Source: Gonium pectorale (Eukaryota; Chlorophyta; Chlorophyceae; Chlamydomonadales; Volvocaceae). Taken from it: a stretch of DNA of 10,010 bases. The notes beneath the pieces were generated by a model. That model had not been told where the DNA came from, ran no database searches, and saw only the letters and a list, made by a program, of their open reading frames with translations. Where the stretch lies: NCBI GenBank assembly GCA_001584585.1, contig LSYV01000022.1:577195-587204 (forward strand). Direction: 5' to 3'. Below are positions 1 through 6,868 of this stretch, piece by piece (the stretch's first letter is position 1; the number at the start of each line of letters is the position of its first letter). The position numbers were made by a program, and so were the translations under genes.

Positions 1-1452
1 CGGGGTCGTCGGCCGAGCAGGTGGGTTCTGAAGGGGGCGTTTGGGAAGGCGGGGGGGAGATGGAGGGGAGACGGAGGGTAGGGGAGGGGGGAGTCTATAG
101 GAACGCAGGCAGGTGTGTCTGTCGGCAGTTGGGATCGGGGCTGGACTGCATGTGGTTAGGAGCCCCGACGTCGCTGCAGCAGGGGGGTTTCAGGGGCGGG
201 GCGGGGCGGGGGCGGGGGAACGCGCAGGGGTGTGGGGTGCAAAGAGGCCCGCGAGGTGCGGAATCCCCGCCACGCCCCCCCCCCACCCCACGCCACGGCA
301 TTCCCGCCGCTATCTGGTAAGACTTACCACCCTACCCCTTTTCATCCCCTTCCCCCGCCCTCCTTCATTACCCCGTCCCCCGCCCGCCAGCGCTTCCTCC
401 GAATCGAGCTGGAGCCCTCGCCTGCCGCCGCCTCAGCCTCTGCCGCCGGCCCAGCCACCGGCAGCGAGTCCGGCGGCCCCGCGCCCTGCCGCGTGGGTCC
501 GCTGCTGGTGCTGGACGCGTGCTCGCTGGCGGCCGACACGCGGGCGGTGCTGAAGCACCACTCCATGGGGGCGGCCATGGGGGCGGAGCTGCGCAGGTGC
601 GCGGTGTGGGGTGGGGGGCCAGGGGAGGGGGGCGTGGGAGGGAGAGGGGGGGGCAGGGGCGGGGGGCGGGGGTCTGTGGGAAGCCGCTCCCTCGTGCCTA
701 CGAGCAGCTGAGGGGGTCAGGAGGGGGCTGCGGGGGCGTGTGAGGGGGCCCGCGGTGGGTTGGGATAAGGGGGGGGGCATCATACGTCAGGGGTGGGGAG
801 GGGTGGGCAGGGGTGCGGCAGGGGCTCCCTCGTTCGGCACTTCTCCCCTCCTCGGGGGAACCCAACAGCGCAGGACCCCCGGGCCCCACGCACCCACCCC
901 ACCCTACCGGTGGCCGTCATCCGAGCTCGGATCAAACTCGGGTCGCTTCGCTCCCTCGCGCCAAGTCACCAACCCGTCACCCCCTCCCCGTCTCGTCACC
1001 ACCACCCTCCGTTTCCCATCTTCATTTGACCCCCCTTCCCACCCACACACACCGCTATGGGCTGCCGGCCTCCTCACCCTGTGTCCTGGAGCACTGGGTG
1101 TGAGCACTGGGTCTGCAGCACGCCGTGTATGCGTGCTGCAGACCGCACTGCAACTTCACCCTCCCCCCGCCTTTACTCCCATCACCCTCCCCCCCCCCCA
1201 GCCCCAGCCCCCTCTCATCAGACCCGCATCCTCGAACAACACATCCCCTGAGTATGCGATTCGTTGTCCGTGACGCGACCCGTTTCCCCTTCTTTATTAT
1301 CCCCGCCTCTCCCCATCCCCCCGTCTCCCCGCGTGTGCGGCCGCAGGCGCCTGGGCAGCAGCTGGCCGTTCGAGGGGCAGCAGGCGGCGCAGGGAGCCAG
1401 CCGGCAGCGGCGGCAGCAGGGGCGGCGCGGAGGGCTGGCGGGGAGGCGGTAG
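1..1452 (+). CDS. 3' end of an unidentified gene (three exons visible)
   Basis: I do not recognise the product. Visible exons are 1-20 (ending GAGCAG before a GTGGGT donor), 391-596 (after CGCCCGCCAG, ending before GTGCGC) and 1347-1452 (after GGCCGCAG, ending in TAG at 1450-1452). Phases agree: phase 0 at the first junction, and phase 2 at the second, where AG plus G rebuilds an Arg codon. The visible part has 6 residues from the first exon and 103 from the other two. It contains a short positively charged/hydrophobic stretch (RFLRIELEP), an Ala/Ser/Gly-rich linker, a hydrophobic strand-like segment (GPLLVLDACSLAADTR), a helix-like segment (HHSMGAAMGAELRRRLG) and an Arg/Gln/Gly-rich tail. 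Upstream exons lie outside the window. The last exon is the weakest part, because its composition could also arise by chance. The donor at 597 is equally in phase with the acceptor at 3685, so the end of this gene is not certain. Confidence 0.45.
21..390 (+). other. intron of the left gene, G-rich then C-rich
   Basis: The donor is AG|GTGGGT at 21 and the acceptor is CGCCCGCCAG ending at 390. The first ~235 bases are G-rich, with several runs of four or more G around 45-95 and 182-230. The last ~130 are C-rich. A second good donor (CTG|GTAAGA at 317) lies inside it. It would give a 74-base intron, also in phase, so an extra exon ending at 316 cannot be excluded. Confidence 0.5.
597..1346 (+). 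other. intron of the left gene with a G-rich 5' half and a dispersed repeat
   Basis: This is a 750-base intron from GTGCGC to GGCCGCAG. Bases 600-830 carry many runs of four to eight G on the sense strand, enough for G-quadruplex formation. From about 840 on the strand becomes C-rich. A copy of a dispersed repeat (1254-1305) sits about 40 bases before the acceptor. No coding signal was seen inside. Confidence 0.45.
1254..1305 (+). repeat. dispersed repeat A, copy 1
   Basis: The core at 1254-1282 matches the 29-base core shared exactly by the copies at 8284-8312 and 8975-9003 with two differences. It is followed by a pyrimidine-rich tail (TTTCCCCTTCTTTATTA). It lies just upstream of the acceptor of the left gene's last intron, in sense orientation. 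Confidence 0.75.
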
Positions 1453-1734
1453 TGTGGGGGTACGCTCGGAGGCGAGCTCGGCGGGAAGGGGCGACCGCGG
1501 GGCGAGGTGCGGGGGCGTGGGTGCATGAACCGCGCGGGTGGCGCAAGCGGGGACGGCTGCGGCGCCCCGCCCTCCACCCGCCGGTCGCGGCGACGTCCGC
1601 AAGGGGCTGCTTCGCGGCCGCCTGCAGGGGCTCCATACCGGCGGGGATCGGCTGGTGATTGGCGGTGGTGTGGGGGCAGGCGGGTGCCGGGTGGCGGGCG
1701 GCGGACCTCCGAGGCGTGTGAGCGTGCATGTGAG

Positions 1735-1803
1735 CGGTTCGTATGCCGTATACCGATTGGTTCGTATGTCGTATACCGATCGGTTCGTATGCCGTATACC
1801 GAT
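1735..1803. repeat. three tandem copies of a 23-bp unit centred on GTATAC
   Basis: Three head-to-tail 23-base units occupy 1735-1757, 1758-1780 and 1781-1803. Units 1 and 3 are identical and the middle one differs at two bases. Each contains CCGTATACCG, whose GTATAC core is palindromic, and TTCGTATG. A 23-bp spacing is close to two helical turns, so the palindromes lie on the same face of the DNA. It could be a minisatellite or a cluster of protein-binding sites. The sequence does not decide. Confidence 0.9.
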
Positions 1804-2126
1804 CGCCTTGCATGCGTAAGTGCGTGCGCGTGGCGGTGCGCGCGCCTCCTCCCAGACTGCGTGCGCTGTCGTACAGATGCTGTGTGCGCGGGAGGTCCCA
1901 CGGCAGACGGCATACAGTACGGCGGGGTGTGCAAACCGGCACCGGACCGAGACGGACCGGCAGGCGTACGGAGCGAGCTGGCCGAGACGGCCCCCGGCCG
2001 CGGGTGCGCGGAGCTCTACACTGAGGAACGGGTGTGGGGAGGGGGGGAGGGGCCGTGACTCGGCGCGGCTGGCTTGGCGGCTGCGTGGCAGCAGGCGCGG
2101 GTATGTGAGGCCGGGGGCGGGCACAG

Positions 2127-2157
2127 GGGATAATACGGAATGGGAAACGGGTCGCAG
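2127..2157 (-). repeat. dispersed repeat A, partial copy 2
   Basis: It shares the GGGAAACGGGTCGC segment and a preceding GGATAAT-like stretch with the copy at 8266-8312, in the same orientation as that copy. The rest of the 29-base core is missing, so this is a truncated or strongly diverged member. Confidence 0.5.
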
Positions 2158-2351
2158 GGGAGTGAGATGGGTACGTGTGCGGCGGGTCGAGAGTCCAGCT
2201 GCCCCCTCACGGGATGGCAACCTCCGGGGCCGCCCGAGAGAGCATTGCTTTTGGGAAGCGGCTGGGGGGGAGGCAGCGAGGGGGGATGACTGGGGAGGAG
2301 GGAGTCCTCTGACACTGCTCCTCATTTGCCCAGCTGCTCAGCTGCCTGCCG

Positions 2352-2356
2352 TGTAA
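2352..2356 (+). terminator. possible polyadenylation signal TGTAA of the left gene
   Basis: TGTAA is the common poly(A) signal in Chlamydomonas-type algae. This is the first one I find on the plus strand after the TAG at 1450-1452, about 900 bases downstream. That is long but possible for this group. It lies inside repeat B. Confidence 0.3.
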
Positions 2357-2457
2357 CCGTCCTGGCGCTCCCGTACAGTACAGCTGTGGGCACCCATACC
2401 GTGTGCTGACGTGCCAGGTCGTGCCGCCCCGTGCACCGCCGGGGTCGGTGCGCCCAC
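2352..2457 (+). repeat. dispersed repeat B, copy 1
   Basis: It aligns to 5983-6094 in the same orientation. Bases 2383-2457 match 6020-6094 without gaps and with six differences. A 6-base gap separates this from a matching TGTAAC(C/T)GTCCT block at the left end. The segment reads open as CGHPYRVLTCQVVPPRAPP in one frame, nearly the same peptide as in copy 2. I do not recognise that peptide. Confidence 0.85.
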
Positions 2458-2760
2458 TGGATGTGGGGACATGGGAGGGGGGTGCGCGGGGTCAGAGGAG
2501 GGGAAGTCGAGGGGCTGCCACACGGGCTGCTCGCCAGTGGGTAACCTTTCGGGTGATCATTGGCGGCTGTCGCCAAGCGAGCTGCCGCGTGCCCTTGCCG
2601 GCGCCCGTACAAGCGTGCGCCCAGGGGAAGACGGGACAGACGAAGAAGCACCGAGAGATTCGCGCACACAGGCTGTGCGCGTGTGCGGGGAGATATGGGT
2701 TTTGGGGGATTGAGAAGGGAGTCTGGGGTTTGGAGCGTTTCGTACGGCACACGCGGGTAG

Positions 2761-2913
2761 CGACAATTGGCGAGGGTGTGCTTGCTTAGCATAAGTATTG
2801 AACACTGCATCTTAGTAGTAAGCTACCTCGCAGCCAGTCTTGCGGCCCCCAACCTTGCGACCAGACATCTGCAACACTCTTGTGGTCGCGCTCCATTACA
2901 AACCATCAGTAGG
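2761..2913 (+). promoter_or_regulatory. probable promoter and 5' leader of the plastid-protein gene
   Basis: Base composition drops here: around 2785-2825 the sequence is clearly more AT-rich than anywhere nearby (AGCATAAGTATTGAACACTG and following). Local AT enrichment upstream of a start codon is typical of promoters and leaders in GC-rich algal genomes. ATAAGTA near 2792 is a weak TATA-like candidate. The transcription start cannot be placed. Confidence 0.4.
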
Positions 2914-4551
2914 ATGCAGGCGAGCCTAATGAGCAGGTCGCTGGGCGGCAGGGCGCCCCTGCCCAGACGAGTGGTCGGGAGCAGCAGCTGGGTTCTGGCG
3001 ACGCCGCTCCCCCAGCAGCGGCAAGCCGTTTGCAAGGCTGAGCGGCGAGAGGTCGAGCCCGTCAGCTTTGCCGACGTGTATATGGCGATGGCTGAGCGGG
3101 TGGCCACGAATGGGAAGCTCCCGAAGGGCGATGGGCGCATCATGGTAGGCAATGCAATGCATGCCGTGTCAGGACCATGGTCGTTATTTGGGCGGTCTAA
3201 GAATGTTGCAAGCCTTCATGGCCCTGCCTCAGGTCGAGAGCATTCGCACGCTGGAGCACGGGCAACGCTCGCTTGAGCTCATCGCCCGGCACGTGGCTGC
3301 GAAGCGGGAGATGGCAGGGGCCCTCGAGCAGGACTGGTGAGCCCTCGATCGGGGCCCGCGGGTCCGCCCGTTCGGGCGAGGAGGCTGGGAGCATCATGGT
3401 TTCCCGTCTGGTACTCGTGGGATAGCACAAGGATCCAGGGCGGTTTCTGATAACGGTCACCCACAGCGCGAGTCGCGTGGACTGGACAGCGGCATCAACG
3501 TTTGCATCGCCGAACCGCCCTGCGCCCGCCGCCCTGCCGCACCGCACCCGCCGCCGCGTCTCTTCACCATCAACACCGCCGAACCGCCCTGCAGCCTCCA
3601 GCTGCACCCACGCCACCCACGTCGCCCCCTCCACCTCTCCACCTCCCTCCACCTCCTGCCCCCCGGGCCCCCCCGGCTCCCGCAGGCCTATCCGCAAGAA
3701 GTGGCTCTCCCGCATCTGCGAGCAGTCGCTGCGGCTGCCCAACTGCAAGCCGCTCATCCTGGACATCTTCGCCAACGCGGAGGCCTTCGCGCTCTCGACT
3801 TACTTCGCGGCCGAGGTGCGCGGACGCAGTACAGCGCGTACGGAACGTGTACGGGAGAGTGCATTCTTCGTACATCGTGTACGGACTGCGTGCTTCGGCG
3901 CCCGCCCGCCCGCGTCATGGTCCTATGGGGGGTTTGGCCGTTGTGCTGTCGGTTGGTACGGATGTTCGCCCACCCGCGGTCCAACTTGCTGCATCCTCTC
4001 CCGGCCCTCCCCCTTCGGGCTTGCAACGGGCAAAACAACTCCAGCTGCGCAGCAACGCTGGACAGCGCCCCAACTCCCCCCTCGTCCTATCCCGCACCCG
4101 TATACGTCGTATGATGGTGTGGAAGCCCCGCCCCCGTCCCCGTCCCCGCCAAAGCCCCCACGATCCCGTTCGTCTACATGTGAAGGACCTCCCAATCCAC
4201 TGAGCCCCAATCGACCCATTCACCTTCAATCAACCCCAATGGACGCACACATCCACCCAGATGGTGGAGAAGCTAGCTGCGCGCGGCGCCGAGGTGCCCC
4301 TCCTGGTGCGGGTGGTGGAGCTGTTCCGCGCCCGCCGGCCCGCGGGCGACAAGGGCGTGGCGGCGGCCTACCACCGCCTGCTGGCGGCGCTGAGGGAGCG
4401 CAAGGACGAGGCGGCCGCCAAGGCCGCCAACGCCGCGCTGAAGGCCTTCCTGGGGGCGCCGCCAGTGCAGGAGGCGGCGGTACCTGCAGCGGCCGCCGCG
4501 GCGGCGTCGGAGGTGCGGGAGCCGGTGGCGGCGGTGGCTCCCGGGGTTTGA
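2914..4551 (+). CDS. predicted plastid-targeted helical protein, function unknown (251 aa, four exons)
   Basis: I read four exons: 2914-3144, 3233-3336, 3686-3815 and 4261-4551 (TGA). They total 756 bases, 251 residues plus stop. Junction phases are 0, 2 and 0. At the second, TG plus G restores Trp112. Introns are 88, 349 and 445 bases, with donors GTAGGC, GTGAGC and GTGCGC and acceptors CCTCAG, CCGCAG and CACCCAG. The ATG at 2914 is the first in frame after a stop at 2758-2760 and has A at -3. Residues 1 to about 40 are rich in Arg, Ser and Ala, with no acidic residue before the AVCKAE site, like a chloroplast transit peptide. Residues ~78-225 look mostly alpha-helical, with conserved-looking stretches (EQDWPIRKKWLSRICEQ, KPLILDIFANAEAF, VPLLVRVVELFRARRP). 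The last ~25 residues are Ala/Val-rich. No membrane segment or catalytic motif is recognised. Confidence 0.6.
3145..3232 (+). other. short intron of the plastid-protein gene
   Basis: This 88-base intron runs from GTAGGC to CCCTGCCTCAG. Its length is one more than a multiple of three, which exactly restores the shift between the open frame ending in GDGRIM and the one resuming as VESIRTLEHGQRS. It is unusually short next to the other introns here. Confidence 0.6.
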
Positions 4552-5282
4552 GCCGGCGCACAAAACGTTGGGGTTTGGGTTGAGTTGATTTGGCGGTTGA
4601 GCTTGGGGTTGGGGCGTTGGGGCGGGCGGGCTGCCGTCGCCGCCGCTGCGTGTGGTCCGCTGTATGCTCCCCCCCCCACTGACATCGGCAGGAGGAGAGG
4701 TCGGCCGCCGAGGCCGGCAGGGCAGTGCGCTGGGGGCGTGTGCACAGTGGCGGAGCCGGTGCTGGTGGCAGCGGGGTTGCGAGGCAGCGCCGAGCGGTTG
4801 TGCACTTTGCCGCGGCTGTTGCGGTTGTTGAGCTGCCCCCGGCCCCGCCCCTCGGCATTGAAGGCCCCGAGTGCTGGTCCCCGGGGGGCGGGGACGGCAG
4901 GCCTCCGCCTCCGCGTGGAGGCGTGAGGAGCGGCCGGGTATGCCGGGTGGGAGGGAGGGGGGTGAGGCGGCTGGCTTTGAGAGGAGGAGAGTGAAGGTGA
5001 ATTCAGGGTGAGGGAAGGCGTGGTGCCGTGCTGGATCAGAGCATGGCGTATGAGGCCAGGCGTGGAGCGGTGATTGGCGTTGATCCCGTTCTCACTGCCG
5101 TGTGTGTTCCTGCCGCCCCGATGTTCGGCCCCAAGGGCGGGCTCATGACGCGGCATGTGTTTGCGCGCTGAGCTTGGTGAAGGGCCAGGCGGTGAAAGGA
5201 AGGGAGCTGCGAGTCGCCGCGGGTTTGTTCCCGGCAGCCACGGCTCGTGCTGATCAACGGCTCACGCATTTTCAGAGCGGAA

Positions 5283-5366
5283 GCTGCCGTACTTTGTTGC
5301 CGTACTGTATGCTGCCGTACTATGCGTGCGCGCACGCTGCACCATGTATGTATGTTTGTATGTATT
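5283..5366. repeat. cluster of short repeats: three (G)CCGTACT units, a 14-bp palindrome and a TATG run
   Basis: Near-identical 11-base units lie at 5283-5293, 5296-5306 and 5311-5321, the middle one with T for C at its second base. They are followed by the perfect 14-bp palindrome GCGTGCGCGCACGC (5324-5337) and an ATGT/TATG microsatellite at about 5344-5366. This looks like slippage-prone spacer DNA. No function is evident. Confidence 0.75.
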
Positions 5367-5693
5367 ACCCTGGCGGCGGCTGAGCCACCCACGCTGCGAA
5401 GTTGGCGGGGGGTGGGGCGGAGGCCATGGGCCGATCCGCGCTGCTGCACAGCCCCCGCCATGCAAGGTTTTGTTCCCGCGCTCGCCCGCGGTGCTTGCAT
5501 CGCCCGGGGGACAGTTTTGGAGGCCGCAGTCTCTAACCGGTATCTATCGTGCATCGTACCATGATGGCAATACCCAACCCGGTCCTGGTCCCCCGGAAGA
5601 GGGCGGGGGGTGGGTATGAGGGCATGGCAGGCCCGTGGCCCGAGCAGGCCGCCCATTTTTGCGCGGGATCGCTGCCCTCGCCTACAGGATTCT

Positions 5694-5698
5694 TGTAA
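5694..5698 (+). terminator. possible polyadenylation signal TGTAA of the plastid-protein gene
   Basis: This is the first TGTAA I find on the plus strand after the TGA at 4549-4551, about 1.1 kb downstream. Another lies at 5983-5987 inside repeat B. Either could end the transcript. The motif alone is weak evidence. Confidence 0.25.
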
Positions 5699-5961
5699 CG
5701 GATGGAATAGCGCCCAGTGTGTACGCCAACATTTCTCGCCGGACACTGTCGTACATGCCGTACAAGTGGAGAGCGTGTGCATCCCGCTCCGAGCTCCACG
5801 CAGGCCGCGTCATAGCGCGAACCGGGGGTCACGGGCTGGAGTTGTTTGTGGAGCCGTGTTGCGGCGAGCCGCTCCGAATGCGGCCCGCAACCGCAAAGCG
5901 CAACGGAGCAATCAGCCCGCGGGCCTCCACGGCGGACCCACCTCCGGCACTGGGGAACCGG

Positions 5962-5979
5962 GCCTACCAGCCGGAGACT
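5962..5979 (+). repeat. 18-bp direct repeat, left copy
   Basis: GCCTACCAGCCGGAGACT occurs here and again, identically, at 6110-6127. The two flank 130 bases that contain nearly all of repeat B copy 2. They could mark a partial tandem duplication with a 148-bp period or the edges of an inserted unit. Confidence 0.85.
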
Positions 5980-5982
5980 GCA

Positions 5983-6094
5983 TGTAACTGTCCTCCCTCA
6001 CGTGCTCCCGTGCACTACGGCTGTGGGCACCCGTACCGGCTGCTGACGTGCCAGGTCGTGCCGCCCCGTGCACCGCCGGAGCCCGTGCGCCCAC
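5983..6094 (+). repeat. dispersed repeat B, copy 2
   Basis: It is a direct-orientation partner of 2352-2457. Like copy 1 it begins with a TGTAAC block (TGTAA at 5983-5987) and lies downstream of a plus-strand gene. The matching frame reads CGHPYRLLTCQVVPPRAPP. Compared with copy 1, two codons differ only at the third base (CCA/CCG, CGT/CGG), one changes Val to Leu, and a two-residue change follows the shared peptide. Confidence 0.85.
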
Positions 6095-6109
6095 GTTGCT
6101 GTGGGGGGA

Positions 6110-6127
6110 GCCTACCAGCCGGAGACT
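6110..6127 (+). repeat. 18-bp direct repeat, right copy
   Basis: It is identical to 5962-5979. The bases after the two copies differ, so the similarity stops sharply at the end of the 18-mer. Confidence 0.85.
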
Positions 6128-6615
6128 CGCTGCGCCTGATGCACAGGAAACCGACCAGCCAGCCCCTCAAGCCTCCCACCCCTCAGTTGAGCTGCGGGCT
6201 ACTGTGACTCACCCGCTGCGCAAACACTAAGCCGCAAGAGACCCCAACGCTGAAAGGAATCGCCAAAAGCAGTAGAACAGAAAAAGGCTACGCCAGGTCT
6301 GATCGCCGAGATGCAGTAATCCGAGCCCCACGCCGCCCTCTCACCCGCCGCCCCGCCGCCCCCACCACCGCGGCCCGATCCCAGTCCACGCCACCCACCT
6401 CCATACGTATATTCTCGCGCCTGCCACAACCGCCAACAGACTCCCAGTTTGCACGACAGTCTGGCAGCTCAACATGTCGTTACCGGGGCTGGGTCGCCGC
6501 CGCCCCACACCGCCCTTTCAACCCAGCCGCCGCCCCATGCGGCAAGGTGCAGCTCGCCGAGCGCACCCCCCCCCCCGCACACATACACATCACCCCGGGC
6601 CGCATCGGGGGCTAC

Positions 6616-6744
6616 GGTGGTGGTCGCCGCCGAACTAACATGCAGAGACATCACCCCTTCGACTACCTCTGGAGCTGGGTCGTACAACGACATCATCACT
6701 TTCGCGCATACGCTGGTCGTATGCGTCGTTCCTTTTCAACACAC
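6616..6744 (+). repeat. dispersed repeat C, copy 1
   Basis: It aligns to 7241-7368 in direct orientation with a single 1-base gap near the right end, at roughly 87% identity counted by eye. It lies downstream of the kinase stop. It contains a perfect inverted repeat, CGCATACG (6705-6712) and CGTATGCG (6718-6725), around a 5-base loop. The plus-strand frame reads ELTCRDITPSTTSGAGSYND, nearly identical to copy 2. Confidence 0.85.
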
Positions 6745-6778
6745 ATACCAAGGACACCATGAGCCCCTCTATTCCGTG

Positions 6779-6812
6779 ATGCGTTTCGTCCGCAACGCGA
6801 CCCGCTCCCGCC
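6779..6812 (+). repeat. dispersed repeat A, copy 3
   Basis: Bases 6779-6804 match the 29-base core with about three deleted bases and a few substitutions, followed by a C/T-rich tail. It lies within 100 bases downstream of the kinase stop codon, antisense to that gene, so it is probably transcribed in the 3' untranslated region. Confidence 0.6.
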
Positions 6813-6868
6813 CTCCTCGCTCTCCCTGCCCTCCATCCCTCCCCGCTCCCACGCGCCCATGTCCGCCC

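Larger units (their letters stand above)
1453..2759. other. gene-free spacer: 3' flank of the left gene and upstream region of the next
   Basis: No credible coding exon was found. Long open frames run on both strands here, but their translations are Arg/Pro/Ala-rich and have no recognisable domain, as expected for very GC-rich non-coding DNA. It holds a 23-bp tandem array (1735-1803), a partial copy of repeat A (2127-2157) and a copy of repeat B with a TGTAA (2352-2457). The 3' untranslated region of the left gene probably occupies its first part. Confidence 0.6.
4552..6868. other. gene-free region between two convergent genes, rich in short repeats
   Basis: This 2.3-kb stretch separates the stop of the plastid-protein gene from the stop of the kinase on the opposite strand. 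It should contain both 3' untranslated regions. The open frames inside it (for example 5635-6207 on plus and 5036-5782 on minus) have no recognisable domain or conserved-looking composition. It holds the 5283-5366 microrepeats, repeat B copy 2, an 18-bp direct repeat pair, repeat C copy 1 and repeat A copy 3. Confidence 0.6.

Noticed and set aside
182..230. G-rich runs as a promoter GC-box cluster
   Set aside because: They lie inside a probable intron and match the general G-rich 5' part of the long introns here.
317..390. A 74-base intron with an excellent GTAAGA donor
   Set aside because: An exon ending at 316 would have to be a Pro/His-rich stretch without a clear acceptor in front. The donor at 21 gives a more natural join, but the alternative is not excluded.
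1297..2325. A 342-codon open frame on the minus strand across the spacer
   Set aside because: It is Arg/Pro/Ala/Ser-rich throughout, overlaps the 23-bp array and has no recognisable domain. Long chance frames are expected at this G+C.
4226..5156. Long minus-strand frames rich in Ala, Pro and Arg
   Set aside because: They overlap the last exon of the plastid-protein gene in antisense and continue into spacer without any motif.
3823..5762. Many GTAC motifs, the core of copper-response elements in Chlamydomonas
   Set aside because: Across the window GTAC occurs at about the rate expected from base composition, and there is no cluster in the probable promoter of a recognised gene.
5635..6207. 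A 190-codon plus-strand frame that includes the repeat B peptide
   Set aside because: It has a GTG start only, no good start context or domain, and internal repeats. I kept the repeat itself but not a gene.
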